Assembly: GCA_903902745.1 (NCBI GenBank)
Contig: CAIUWA010000036.1
Coordinates: 1-64,000 of the forward strand
Direction of reading: 5' to 3'
From: an uncultured Opitutia bacterium
GTDB taxonomy: Bacteria > Verrucomicrobiota > Verrucomicrobiia > Opitutales > Opitutaceae
Length of the DNA: 64,000 nt
Shown here in pieces: positions 31,283 to 40,976 of this stretch. Position 1 is the first letter of the stretch, and every line of letters begins with the position of its first letter. The position numbers were made by a program, and so were the translations under genes. Under the pieces are notes generated by a model, which ran no database searches, was not told the DNA's origin, and saw only the letters and a program-made list of their open reading frames with translations.

Positions 31283-33883
31283 ATGCGTCCGCTCCTTGCC
31301 TCGCTCCTCGCATTGGCCGCCTGGCCGGCGATCGCCGCGGTTGCACCCAATCCGGTGGCTCTTCACTGGCTGGACGAAGCTGCTTCGCCGTCCGCCGCCG
31401 GAGTCAGCTGGGGCGTGCCATGGCCGCGTGGCACGGTGCAAAAGGAACAAGCGTTTGCGCTGAAGACCGCGGATGGCCGGACGCTGCCGGTGCAAACCTG
31501 GCCGCTCGCGTACTGGCCGGATGGCTCAATCAAATGGACCGGCCATGCCGCCAGCACGCCAGCTGCCACGACCGGTCAGTTTTCATTGGTGCCGGCCGCT
31601 TCCGTCGCACCGGGCACGGCCGTCCGGGCCGAGCAGGACGCGGCAGGGATCGAAATCGACACCGGGGCAATTCAGTGCCGCATCCCGAATACGGGCCCGG
31701 CCTTCCTCACCGCGCTGAAAATCGGTGGCCGCATCGTGGCGCAAAGCGGCGTGCTCGTCGCTTTGCGGGAGGACCGGAGCGGGGAGGGTGATGCCGTCGT
31801 CTCGCGGGTCGAGCACTTCACCAGCGCGATCAAATCCATCACGCTCGAACAATCCGGGCCGGTCCGTGCCGTCGTCAAGATCGAGGGGATGCACCAAGCG
31901 GACCAGTCCGCGCGCGCCTGGCTGCCGTTTACGCTGCGGCTTTATTTTTATGCGGGGTCCGACTCGGTCCGCCTCGTGCACACGTTTGTCTTCGACGGTG
32001 ACCAGGAGAAGGACTTCATCCGCGGACTCGGCGTGCGCTTTGCCGTCCCGCTGAAGGAGGAGGCCCACAACCGGCATGTGCGGCTGATGGGGGAGGAGAC
32101 CGGAGTCTTTGCCGAACCCGTCCGCCTTATCACAGGACGCGAGCCGCGGGATGCGACCCTGTACACCAGCCAGATTGCGGGGCGGCATGTGCCGGAGTTG
32201 AAGGACCTACCCGAAAAGGCGATGGTGGCCCAGCTCGCCACGTGGGACGCCTTCAAGCTCGTGCAGGATTCGCCCGATGGCTTTAGCATCCAGAAGCGCA
32301 CGAATCCGCGCAGCAGCTGGATCAGCGCCACCGCGGGCCGGCGTTCCCCGGGCCTGGCCTTTGTCGGCGACACGACGGGTGGCCTGGCGCTCGGGTTGAA
32401 AAATTTCTGGCAGATGGCCCCGCGGGAAATGGAAATTGAAAAGGCCACGACCGACACCGCGGAACTCACCGCGTGGCTCTGGTCACCGGATGCACCCGCC
32501 ATGGACCTCCGCCACTACGACATCGCGACGCACGGCCTGCAGGCGGCCTACGAGGACATCGACGACCCGAGCTTCAGCACCGCCACAGGCGTGGCGCGGA
32601 CCAACGAGTTGACGCTGCAGGCCTTCGCCGCCGTGCCGGAAAATGCCACGCTCGTGCGACTCGCCGGAAGCCTGGCCTCGCCGCCCCACATGGTTTGCAC
32701 GCCCGAGTACTATCATACGGCCGGCGTCTTCGGCTTCTGGAGCCTGCCGAACCGCACCAACCCGACGGCGAGAGCGCTCGAAGACCAGCTCGACCGGATG
32801 TTCGCCTTTTATCACGGCCAGGTGGAGCAGCGGCGGTGGTACGGCTTCTGGGATTACGGCGACGTGATGCACACCTACGATCCTGTGCGCCACGTTTGGA
32901 AATATGACGTCGGCGGCTATGCCTGGATGAACTCGGAGGAGGCGCCCGACATGTGGCTGTGGTACAGTTTCCTGCGCACCGGCCGGGCGGACATCTTTCG
33001 CATGGCGGAGGCGATGACGCGGAAGACCCAAGAGGTGAATGTGTATCACCTCGGCCGCTTTGCCGGGCTCGGCTCCCGTCACAATGTGCGGCACTGGGGC
33101 GACGGTTCCAAGGAGGTGCGCATTAGCCAGGCCACGCTCAAGCGGTTCTATTACTATCTCACCACCGACGAGCGCACCGGCGATCTCATGCACGAGGTGA
33201 CCAACGCAGACTACGCACTCGTGGAGGTTGATCCCCTGCGCAAGATCCTCCCCAAGACCCAATACCCCACGCATGCGCGCAGTGGCCCCGACTGGCTGGC
33301 ATGCGCCGGCAACTGGATGACGGAATGGGAGCGCACCGGAGACTCGCAGTGGCGCGACAAGATCGTCACCGGCCTGAAGGATCTCGCCGCCATGCCCGGC
33401 GGTCTGCGGACGTCGCTGAGCTTCGGTTACGATCCCAAAACCGGCCACCTGTACGATGTGCCCGACCGCCAGAAGAGCGGCCAGTTCATCATGATTTTCG
33501 GCGGAGCCGAAACCGCCTTCGAGCTGGGCACACTCCTCGATGTGCCCGAGTGGAACAAGGCGTGGCTCGATCTTTGCGACGAGTGGGCGAAGACCGGCGC
33601 CGGCGACATGGCCGGTCCGCGGGCGGCGGGCTTCGCCGCATTTACGCGGAATGATCCCGCGCTGGGCCGTCGCGCCTGGGAGCTGATGTTCAAGCCCGGC
33701 GACGGCACCGGCCGCGAACGTTTTCCCGCCCGTCCCGCCGTGGCGCCGGCGGCGGACGTGCCGCTGCCCGTGGACGAAGTTTTCGGCGACATGGCCACCG
33801 GCCATCTCTCGCAATGGGCCCTCAACATCATCGGCACCCTCGAGCTCGCCGGCCGCTGGCTGCCGTCCGACGACAAAAAGTAA
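31283..33883 (+). CDS. Exo-rhamnogalacturonan lyase family protein (PL26-like), copy 2
   Basis: This 866-residue secreted paralogue of the preceding gene shares the same blocks: GVSWGVPWPRGTV, TWPLAYWPDGSIKW, SGPVRAVVKIEGMHQ, RRWYGFWDYGDVMHTYD and GRFAGLGSRHNVRHWGDGS. The start at 31283 (MRPLLASLLALAAW) is preferred because a GAGG lies nine bases upstream and it gives a compact signal peptide; an in-frame ATG at 31253 would add ten residues. It lacks the Gly-rich linker of copy 1. Tandem divergence suggests the two act on different chain ends or decorations of rhamnogalacturonan. Specificity is not determinable by eye. Confidence 0.8.
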   Translation: MRPLLASLLALAAWPAIAAVAPNPVALHWLDEAASPSAAGVSWGVPWPRGTVQKEQAFALKTADGRTLPVQTWPLAYWPDGSIKWTGHAASTPAATTGQFSLVPAASVAPGTAVRAEQDAAGIEIDTGAIQCRIPNTGPAFLTALKIGGRIVAQSGVLVALREDRSGEGDAVVSRVEHFTSAIKSITLEQSGPVRAVVKIEGMHQADQSARAWLPFTLRLYFYAGSDSVRLVHTFVFDGDQEKDFIRGLGVRFAVPLKEEAHNRHVRLMGEETGVFAEPVRLITGREPRDATLYTSQIAGRHVPELKDLPEKAMVAQLATWDAFKLVQDSPDGFSIQKRTNPRSSWISATAGRRSPGLAFVGDTTGGLALGLKNFWQMAPREMEIEKATTDTAELTAWLWSPDAPAMDLRHYDIATHGLQAAYEDIDDPSFSTATGVARTNELTLQAFAAVPENATLVRLAGSLASPPHMVCTPEYYHTAGVFGFWSLPNRTNPTARALEDQLDRMFAFYHGQVEQRRWYGFWDYGDVMHTYDPVRHVWKYDVGGYAWMNSEEAPDMWLWYSFLRTGRADIFRMAEAMTRKTQEVNVYHLGRFAGLGSRHNVRHWGDGSKEVRISQATLKRFYYYLTTDERTGDLMHEVTNADYALVEVDPLRKILPKTQYPTHARSGPDWLACAGNWMTEWERTGDSQWRDKIVTGLKDLAAMPGGLRTSLSFGYDPKTGHLYDVPDRQKSGQFIMIFGGAETAFELGTLLDVPEWNKAWLDLCDEWAKTGAGDMAGPRAAGFAAFTRNDPALGRRAWELMFKPGDGTGRERFPARPAVAPAADVPLPVDEVFGDMATGHLSQWALNIIGTLELAGRWLPSDDKK

Positions 33884-33899
33884 GGCGGGTTTCCAAGAG

Positions 33900-33938
33900 T
33901 ATATGTCCCATGAGACCTATGCGTCATATAGGTCCCAT
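33900..33938. repeat. Short repeat of 'cctatRgGtc' units
   Basis: Alternating direct and inverted copies of an approximately 12-bp motif (tatgtcccat, gagacctatg, tataggtcccat) lie between copy 2 of the PL26-like gene and the DUF5107 gene. A similar motif appears at 51730-51764. The boundaries are approximate. Confidence 0.4.
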
Positions 33939-34012
33939 CCGCCCGAAAGCCCCCAAGGCGCACCGTTGATTGACGCCGCCACCCCGTTCTGGCGTGCTGC
34001 CGCCTCCGCCCC

Positions 34013-37000
34013 ATGCAAGCGCCCGCCCCCGTCCGCGTCTGGTCTGAAGACCTGGTGATCCCCACCTATCTACCGTGCGAGCCCGACAAGAACCCGCTGT
34101 TCGTCGAGAAACGCGTGTATCAGGGCAGCAGCGGCAAGATCTACCCGCTGCCGTTCACCGACCGCATTGCCGCACAGAAGATCGACCGGAAGTGGCACGG
34201 CGTCTGGCTCGAGAATGATTTTCTCCGCGTCCTTGTGCTGCCCGAGATCGGCGGACGCATCCATGTGCTGCAGGACAAGACCAACGGCTACGATGCGATC
34301 TACCGGCAGGCCGTGATCAAGCCCGCGCTGGTGGGCCTCGCCGGGCCGTGGATCAGCGGCGGCATCGAGTTCAACTGGCCGCAGCATCACCGACCCGCGA
34401 CCTTCATGCCGGTGGACTACAGTATCGAGGAGCATGCCGACGGTTCGCGCACAGTCTGGTGCAGCGATCACGATCCGATGGCGCGCATGAAGGGCATGCA
34501 CGGCATCTGCCTGCATCCGGACAAGGCCCGGCTCGAACTCAAGGTCCGCGTCTACAACCGGACGCCACGGACCGAGACGTTCCTCTGGTGGGCAAATGTC
34601 GCCATGCGCGTCCACGAGGGCTACCAGTCCTTTTTCCCGCCCGACGTCCATCACGTCGCCGACCATGCGAAGCGGGCGATGAGTGAGTATCCGCTCTGCC
34701 AGGGATCCTATTATGGCGTGGATTACCGGCGCCGCAGCCGCGAGGGCGTGCCGGCCTCGCAGCGTCCGCCGAAATACGTTCCGCCCACGTCGGGCGATTC
34801 ACCGGCGCCCTATGCGACCAACGATCTGTCCTGGTACGCCAACATTTCCACACCGTGTTCCTACATGGCGATGGGCTCACGCGAGGATTTCTTCGGCGGG
34901 TATGACCACCACCACGACGCGGGCCTGGTCCATATTGCGAACCACCATGTGGCTCCGGGCAAAAAGCAGTGGACCTGGGGCAACCACGGGTTCGGCTACG
35001 CGTGGGACCGCAACCTCACCGATGTGGACGAGAAGGGTGAATGCGCGCCCTACATCGAGCTGATGGCCGGCGTCTTCACCGACAACCAGCCGGACTTTTC
35101 CTTTCTCATGCCGGGTGAAACCAAGACCTGGAGCCAATCCTGGTATCCGATCCAGCGCATCGGCCCGGCCCAAAAGGCCAATCTCGACGCGGCGCTCAGC
35201 CTGCGCGTGAACCAACGCAAGGCGCGGGTGGGGGTGTCCGTCTCGGCGCGATTCGAGTCAGCCTTGATCCGGCTGACGAACCGCGGCCGCGTGCTGAAGG
35301 AGTGGACCCGCGATCTCGCGCCGGGAAATTCCTTCGTTGAAGAAATTGATCTCACCCCGCGAATCACAGAGCGCGATTTGCGTCTCTCCGTGCAAGACAC
35401 CACGGGCCGGGAAATCATCGCCTGGCAACCGGCGCCACCCGCGAAGCACCGTGTGCCGCCGCCCGCCACGGAGCCGCCGTCGCCGGCTGATGTCACGAGC
35501 AGCGATGAACTCTATCTCATCGGCCTGCACCTCGAACAATACCGGCACGCCACGCGACTGCCGGAGACTTATTGGCGCGAGGCCTTGCGGCGCGATTCCG
35601 GCGATGCCCGCTGCCACAATGCGCTGGGCCGCTGGCATCTGTACCGCGGGGAATTTTCTGCCGCCGAAGACCATTTCCGCGCCGCCATCGGACGCATCAC
35701 GAGCCGGAATCCGAACCCATACGACGGGGAACCGCATTACAACTTCGGCCTCACCCTGCGCCAACTGCAACGCGACGACGAGGCATACGATGCATTCTAC
35801 AAGGCCACCTGGAACCATGCCTGGCAGGCGGCGGGTTATCACGCGCTCGCCGAGATCGACTGCCGTCGACGCGACTGGCCCGCGGCCCTCGACCATCTGG
35901 CCCGCGCCCTGCGGGCCAACACCGACAACCTCCGGGCGCGCAATCTCCAGGCCCTCGTGCTGCGCCAGCTTGGCCGCGACGCCGAGGCCGAAGCGCAATT
36001 GCGCGAGACCGTCGCGCTCGATCCGCTCGACTGGTGGGCGCGGCATTTGCTCGGACAGCCGCTGGCGTGTGACACCCAGGTGAAACTGGACCTCGCCCTC
36101 GATTACGCCCGCGCGGGATTCTACCCGGCCGCCCTCAATGTCCTCGAAGGCGCCACACCCCAGGCTGCATCCGGTACAGCACCCATGCTGGAATATTACC
36201 GTGCGTGGTTTTGTCACCTATTGGGTGACAAGACCGCCGGGCGCCGGCACCTCGTGGCGGCGGCTAAGGCGAGTCCGGATTATTGCTTTCCCTCGCGGCT
36301 GGAGGAGATCGCCATCCTCGAGCACGCCATCGCGAACAATTCCAGGGATGCACGGGCGCCCTATTATCTGGGCAATCTGCTGTATGACCGCAGGCGTCAT
36401 GTGGAGGCGATCAAGCTCTGGGAGAAGTCAGCCCGCCTCGACGCTTCGTTTTCGATCGTATGGCGCAATCTCGGCATCGGCTATTTCAATGTCGCCGGAA
36501 AACCTGCCAAGGCCCGTGCCGCCTACGAGCGCGGCCTGCGCGCGAATCCACGCGATGCCCGCCTGCTTTATGAGCGCGACCAGCTTTGGAAGCGCCTTGG
36601 CGAGAAGCCGGCTGTGCGGCTTCGTGAACTGGAACGCCACCTTCCCCTGGTGCAACGGCGCGATGATCTCTCCCTGGAGCTCTGCATGCTTTACAACCAG
36701 ACGGGACACCCGGAAAAGGCGCTGCCGATCATTTCCAACCGCAAATTCCAGCCTTGGGAGGGCGGCGAGGGTGTCGCCCTGGCCCAGCACGTCCGCACCC
36801 ATCTCGCTCTTGGGCGGGCGGCGTTGCAGCGCAGCGCAATCGCCGCCGCCCGCCAACAGTTCGAGACGGCGCTCACCTCGCCGGAGAACTTGGGCGAGGC
36901 GCGGCATCCGCTCTCCAACGATAGCGACGTTCACTATTGGCTCGGAGAGGCCTGCGCCGCCTTGGGCGACATGGACGCTGCGCGACTCCACTGGAGCACC

Positions 37001-37393
37001 GCAGCCACCTTCAAGGGCGACTTCGCCGAAATGAGCGTCCGGGCGTTTTCGGAGATGACCTACTATTCAACCCTCTCACTCGCCCGGCTGGGCCGCAAGG
37101 CGGCGTCAAGAAAGCTTCTGCGGGATTTGCTGGGCCATGCGCGCAAACTGGCCCACACGACAGCCCGGATCGACTACTTCGCCACGTCGCTGCCGACGAT
37201 GCTCGTTTTTAATGAGGACCTGCAGCGGCGCCAGAATATCTCAGCCACTTTCCTGACCGCGCAGGCCCGGCTGGGCTTGGGCGAGGTGGCCACCGCGAGA
37301 AAGCTCCTGCGCAGCGTGCTCACCCGCGATCCCAATCATGCCTTGGCGGCTGATCTGCTCGCCGTCATGAACCCTCAGCGAGGGAATCAGTGA
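34013..37393 (+). CDS. DUF5107 domain protein with TPR array
   Basis: This 1126-residue protein has no signal peptide. Residues 1 to about 450 match the DUF5107 pattern of galactose-mutarotase-like beta sandwiches (ENDFLRVLVLPEIGGRIHVL, ISGGIEFNWPQHHRP, WWANVAMRVHEGYQSFFPPD, YDHHHDAGLVHIANHHV). Residues about 490-1120 are TPR helical pairs (ARCHNALGRWHLYRGEFSAA, APYYLGNLLYDRRRHVEAI). Such proteins recur in polysaccharide-use loci of Bacteroidota and Verrucomicrobiota, usually without an assigned activity. The His/Glu-rich segments of the sandwich could bind carbohydrate. It is third of four co-oriented genes and probably processes RG-I-derived sugars in the cytoplasm. Confidence 0.8.
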   Translation: MQAPAPVRVWSEDLVIPTYLPCEPDKNPLFVEKRVYQGSSGKIYPLPFTDRIAAQKIDRKWHGVWLENDFLRVLVLPEIGGRIHVLQDKTNGYDAIYRQAVIKPALVGLAGPWISGGIEFNWPQHHRPATFMPVDYSIEEHADGSRTVWCSDHDPMARMKGMHGICLHPDKARLELKVRVYNRTPRTETFLWWANVAMRVHEGYQSFFPPDVHHVADHAKRAMSEYPLCQGSYYGVDYRRRSREGVPASQRPPKYVPPTSGDSPAPYATNDLSWYANISTPCSYMAMGSREDFFGGYDHHHDAGLVHIANHHVAPGKKQWTWGNHGFGYAWDRNLTDVDEKGECAPYIELMAGVFTDNQPDFSFLMPGETKTWSQSWYPIQRIGPAQKANLDAALSLRVNQRKARVGVSVSARFESALIRLTNRGRVLKEWTRDLAPGNSFVEEIDLTPRITERDLRLSVQDTTGREIIAWQPAPPAKHRVPPPATEPPSPADVTSSDELYLIGLHLEQYRHATRLPETYWREALRRDSGDARCHNALGRWHLYRGEFSAAEDHFRAAIGRITSRNPNPYDGEPHYNFGLTLRQLQRDDEAYDAFYKATWNHAWQAAGYHALAEIDCRRRDWPAALDHLARALRANTDNLRARNLQALVLRQLGRDAEAEAQLRETVALDPLDWWARHLLGQPLACDTQVKLDLALDYARAGFYPAALNVLEGATPQAASGTAPMLEYYRAWFCHLLGDKTAGRRHLVAAAKASPDYCFPSRLEEIAILEHAIANNSRDARAPYYLGNLLYDRRRHVEAIKLWEKSARLDASFSIVWRNLGIGYFNVAGKPAKARAAYERGLRANPRDARLLYERDQLWKRLGEKPAVRLRELERHLPLVQRRDDLSLELCMLYNQTGHPEKALPIISNRKFQPWEGGEGVALAQHVRTHLALGRAALQRSAIAAARQQFETALTSPENLGEARHPLSNDSDVHYWLGEACAALGDMDAARLHWSTAATFKGDFAEMSVRAFSEMTYYSTLSLARLGRKAASRKLLRDLLGHARKLAHTTARIDYFATSLPTMLVFNEDLQRRQNISATFLTAQARLGLGEVATARKLLRSVLTRDPNHALAADLLAVMNPQRGNQ

Positions 37394-37457
37394 TTGTGAT
37401 CGAGTCGTCGGCCCCGGAATTTAATTTAGCGAAACCCTCGCCCTTACCCCTCTTATC

Positions 37458-40376
37458 ATGACCCCCGCCAAACTCCTTCCACGCCACTGCGGCTCACTGC
37501 TCGTCTTCATCCTCACCGCGATTTCCGCCTTCGCGCAGAACGCCCCGCTCTCGCTCGCCGGCGATTGGCGATTCTCCCTCGACCGCACAGACGTCGGGGT
37601 GAAGGAGCAGTGGTTCAGCCGCGATCTGACCGACAAGATCAAGCTCCCCGGCATCCTGCAGGGTCAGGGCTACGGCGATGAAATCAGTCCCACGACGCCA
37701 TGGGTGACAACGCTCGGTGATGCGTGGTGGAAAATCCAGTCTCCTGCGCTGCGCGACCACTTTTCGCAGCCAGGGAAGGTCGAGGTGCCTTTCATCTCTC
37801 AGCCACCGCGACATTACCTCGGCGCCGCATGGTATCAGCGTGACATCAATGTCCCGGCTGGATGGCAGGGCCGCCATGTCGTCCTGTTTCTCGAGCGGGC
37901 GCACTGGGAGACCACTGTCTGGATTGATGACAAGTCCTACTCGCCAAACAACAGCCTGGTCGCTCCGCATGTCTCCGACCTTGGCGTGCTCACGCCGGGC
38001 AGGCACCGCTTGAGCATCCGCATCGACAACCGTCAGATCGTGCGCGATCCCGCCAATGACGGCCATGGCGTCGACTCCCACAGCGTCTCCGACTCCCTGG
38101 GTGCAACTTGGAACGGCATCGCGGGCCGAATCGACTTGAGTGCGACGACTCCGGTGTGGATCGACGACGCCCAGGTGTTTCCCAGCGTCGCCAAGAAATC
38201 CGCCCTCATCCGGGTGAAGATTGGCAACGCCACGGGCCAGCCCGGCTCAGGCACACTGGCAGTGGGCCGCAGTTCTGTCGCAGTAAACTGGGCGACCGAC
38301 GGTGGCACTGCGGAACTCGAGATACCGTTGGGGGCAGACGCCAAGACCTGGGATGAATTTCACCCCGACCTCCAGCACCTCACGGTCACGCTCAAAGGTG
38401 GCGGCAGTGACGATGCGAAGTCGCTCACGTTCGGGTTGCGCGAGGTCACGCATGATGATCGGACGCTCCTGGTCAATGGCCGCGCCGTTAACCTCCGCAC
38501 CACACATTCCGGTGGAGATTTTCCACTCACGGGTTATCCGGCGACCGATGTGGCCTCCTGGAAAAAAATCATCCGGGTCTGCCAGGACTACGGCCTGAAC
38601 GGGATTCGCTTTCATTCCTGGTGCCCGCCGGACGCGGCCTTCACCGCGGCCGACGAGATGGGTTTCTACCTGCAGCCCGAGTGCGGCATGTGGAGCCCGT
38701 TCAATCCCGGCAGCGTTTATACCCGTTTCCTCGAGGACGAAACCGCCCGGCTGCTCAAGGCGTTCGGCAATCACCCGTCGTTCATCCTCCTGTCACCGAG
38801 CAATGAGCCAGCGGGCAACTATGTCCAAGTGACGCCCCAATGGGCGGCGACCTGGTATACAAAGGACGCGCGCCGGCTTTACTCGGCCGGCACGGGCTGG
38901 GACCGGCCGCCGCAGGTCACCGGCGGCGCCCAGTTCGCCACGCTGGTGCGTTTCAATGGCGGGGAGTTGCGGAATACCTCCGGCTGGTTCGGGAAGGATT
39001 TCCGCACGGCGGTCCAGACTTCACACATCCCAATTCTCGCGCACGAAGTGGGGCAGTGGTGCGCCTATCCTGATTTCGATGTGATCAAGGAGTTCACCGG
39101 CTATCTCCGGCCGAGCAACTACGACATTTTCAAGTACATCGCCGAGCAGGAGGGAGTTCTCGACCAGAACCACGCCTTCGCCTGGGCCTCGGGACGTTTC
39201 CAGCTCATGTGTTACAAGGAGGAGATCGAGGCCAACCTGCGCACGCCCGACCTCGCCGGCTACCAGTTGCTCGACCTGCATGACTACCTCGGACAGGGCA
39301 CGGCGCTCATCGGCCTCGTGGACGCGTTTTGGAAGCCGAAGAGCTATGTGACCGCCGCGGAATTCCGCCGTTTCAACAGCGCCACCGTGCCGCTGGCGCG
39401 CTTGGGCAAGCGCATCTTCACCACCGGCGACAGTTTCAGCACGGACATCGAGATCTACCACTTCGCCGAGAAACCGATCACGCAGGCGACGCCCTACTGG
39501 AAAATCACCGATGCCGCGGGCAAGACGGTGGCCCAGGGCCAATGGGCGGCGCGCGACATTCCCATCGGCAAAAATATCCCGCTCGGGCAGGTCGCGACGG
39601 ACCTGTCGAAGCTCGCCGCGCCGGGCGCCTACAAGCTGGTGGTCGGCATCAGGAATACCGCCGTGGAGAACGACTGGAATTTCTGGCTTTATCCCGCGCA
39701 GGCGGACGCACCAGCTCCGGCCAACGTATTGGTGACGAACGACTGGGCCGTGGCCACGACGCGCCTCGCGGCTGGCGGGAAAGTGTTGTTCACGCCCCGC
39801 GCCGCCGATCTCGACGCCGCGAAGAGCCCGCCGATGAAGAACGTGCCGGTCTTCTGGAACATCCAGATGACCGTCCGGCCGCCGGCAAATCGCACGCCGC
39901 GGTTTGATGCGATGCTCGGGCTCCTCTGCGATCCGAAGCATCCGGCCCTCGCGGGCTTCCCCACCGACCGCAACTGCGACTGGCAGTGGACACCGCTAAT
40001 CCATGACGTGAGATCGATCAATCTCAGCACCGCCCCGCGCGAGCTGAAGCCCATCGTGGCGGCGATTGACGATTGGAACCGCAACTGGCGCCTCGGCGTG
40101 ATCTTCGAGTGCAAGGTCGGCCCCGGCAGCCTCCTCGTCTCCGCCATCAACCTGGATGCCCCGAACGCCACCCCAGGCGTGCAGACGTTGCGTCGCTCCT
40201 TACTCGACTACGCCGCCTCCGCCAAATTCCGCCCCACCGTGACGCTCTCACCAGATCAACTGGCAAAACTCTGGCCGGGGTCCGCGGCGGCTCCTGTGCC
40301 CGCTCAAGGCCCGCGTGCGCTGGATCCAGACTTGGACGACGGATCAGGCCGGACGAATGCGCAAAAGAAGATTTGA
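37458..40376 (+). CDS. Secreted glycoside hydrolase family 2 protein
   Basis: This 972-residue protein has a signal peptide (LLVFILTAISAFA, cleavage near 28), a sugar-binding jelly roll (LAGDWRFSLD, AAWYQRDINVPAGWQGRHVV), an Ig-like domain and a TIM barrel (about 330-640). Both catalytic Glu are visible: SPSNEP with the acid/base pair N449-E450, and LAHEVGQW with nucleophile candidate E530. It is therefore likely to be active, in contrast to the GH2 protein at 6913. It is the last gene of the rhamnogalacturonan locus and plausibly removes galactosyl or glucuronosyl side groups. Exact specificity is unknown. Confidence 0.88.
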   Translation: MTPAKLLPRHCGSLLVFILTAISAFAQNAPLSLAGDWRFSLDRTDVGVKEQWFSRDLTDKIKLPGILQGQGYGDEISPTTPWVTTLGDAWWKIQSPALRDHFSQPGKVEVPFISQPPRHYLGAAWYQRDINVPAGWQGRHVVLFLERAHWETTVWIDDKSYSPNNSLVAPHVSDLGVLTPGRHRLSIRIDNRQIVRDPANDGHGVDSHSVSDSLGATWNGIAGRIDLSATTPVWIDDAQVFPSVAKKSALIRVKIGNATGQPGSGTLAVGRSSVAVNWATDGGTAELEIPLGADAKTWDEFHPDLQHLTVTLKGGGSDDAKSLTFGLREVTHDDRTLLVNGRAVNLRTTHSGGDFPLTGYPATDVASWKKIIRVCQDYGLNGIRFHSWCPPDAAFTAADEMGFYLQPECGMWSPFNPGSVYTRFLEDETARLLKAFGNHPSFILLSPSNEPAGNYVQVTPQWAATWYTKDARRLYSAGTGWDRPPQVTGGAQFATLVRFNGGELRNTSGWFGKDFRTAVQTSHIPILAHEVGQWCAYPDFDVIKEFTGYLRPSNYDIFKYIAEQEGVLDQNHAFAWASGRFQLMCYKEEIEANLRTPDLAGYQLLDLHDYLGQGTALIGLVDAFWKPKSYVTAAEFRRFNSATVPLARLGKRIFTTGDSFSTDIEIYHFAEKPITQATPYWKITDAAGKTVAQGQWAARDIPIGKNIPLGQVATDLSKLAAPGAYKLVVGIRNTAVENDWNFWLYPAQADAPAPANVLVTNDWAVATTRLAAGGKVLFTPRAADLDAAKSPPMKNVPVFWNIQMTVRPPANRTPRFDAMLGLLCDPKHPALAGFPTDRNCDWQWTPLIHDVRSINLSTAPRELKPIVAAIDDWNRNWRLGVIFECKVGPGSLLVSAINLDAPNATPGVQTLRRSLLDYAASAKFRPTVTLSPDQLAKLWPGSAAAPVPAQGPRALDPDLDDGSGRTNAQKKI

Positions 40377-40557
40377 AATCAGCGAGCTCACTTCGCACTT
40401 CAAAATCACGGGTGCCGCCTTTGGCCGGGATCGATTGAAGCACCCTAAGATTGCAATTTAGGTTCACTTCCGCCCGATCCTTCAGTCCTTCATGCACCTG
40501 GGAATATTTTCATCCCGGCCGAAGCCTTCACCAGACCTCAATGTCGAAATCAATATG

Positions 40558-40591
40558 GCTGCACCGGGTGCAGCGAATAACACTGTTAGGC
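40558..40591 (+). other. Integron attC/attI-like core site preceding a small cassette-like gene
   Basis: A perfect stem GCTGCAC-CGG-GTGCAGC (40558-40574) is followed 10 bp later by GTTAGGC (40585-40591), which fits the integron core consensus GTTRRRY. The ATG of the next gene follows after six bases, the tight spacing typical of gene cassettes. No complementary left core was found, so the site may be truncated. Confidence 0.45.
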
Positions 40592-40597
40592 AAAAAC

Positions 40598-40963
40598 ATG
40601 CCCACGCTCAGTCAGCACGTTTGCTTTGATTGCCATAAGGTTTTTAAAAAACCGCATTTCTATCCGTCGCCTTACGCGAAGGACCGAGACAAGAAAGCTC
40701 CGGCTTATCCCTGTCCTGACTGCGGTGCCGACATGACCTACATGGGTTACAAGTTCCGCGCCCCGAAGAAGGAAGATGTCCGAGCCTGGAAGAAGATCGA
40801 GGATGGCGTGCGGACCGGCACTACGTGGGAGATTCCCACGATCAGGAAGCAGAAGCCTGTCCTGAAGATTTCACCGGCCTTGAAAGCTGCGCTCGGGATT
40901 CAAAAGAAGAGTCCTAACCAGAGCACTACAGTACAACGCGCTTCGCGCATGGCTGACCGCTGA
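40598..40963 (+). CDS. Small zinc-ribbon protein (cassette-like)
   Basis: This 121-residue cytoplasmic protein starts MPTLSQHVCFDCHKVFKK; two CxxC pairs (CFDC, CPDCGADM) form a zinc ribbon spanning residues 9-44. The rest is basic (YKFRAPKKEDVRAWKKIEDG) and may bind nucleic acid. It belongs to a widespread family of short uncharacterised proteins. The start follows GTTAGGC by six bases, and the stop falls inside the attC-like element at 40912-40971, the layout of an integron cassette. GC is lower than in the flanking GH2 gene. Confidence 0.75.
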   Translation: MPTLSQHVCFDCHKVFKKPHFYPSPYAKDRDKKAPAYPCPDCGADMTYMGYKFRAPKKEDVRAWKKIEDGVRTGTTWEIPTIRKQKPVLKISPALKAALGIQKKSPNQSTTVQRASRMADR

Positions 40964-40971
40964 CGTTGGCC
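40912..40971 (+). other. attC-like recombination site
   Basis: This 60-bp element runs from TCCTAAC (40912-40918) to GTTGGCC (40965-40971), with an inner imperfect hairpin centred on GCGC-ttc-GCGC (40938-40948). CCTAAC is complementary to the TTAGG that opens the first cassette at 40586, and TTGGCC opens the next cassette, as expected for integron arrays where core halves belong to neighbouring cassettes. No integrase gene is present in the window. Confidence 0.55.
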
Positions 40972-40976
40972 TGAAG

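Noticed and set aside
40377-40557. Coding gene between the GH2 gene and the cassettes
   Set aside because: Only short frames exist, with no start context or family similarity; the segment looks non-coding with a possible weak hairpin after the GH2 stop.
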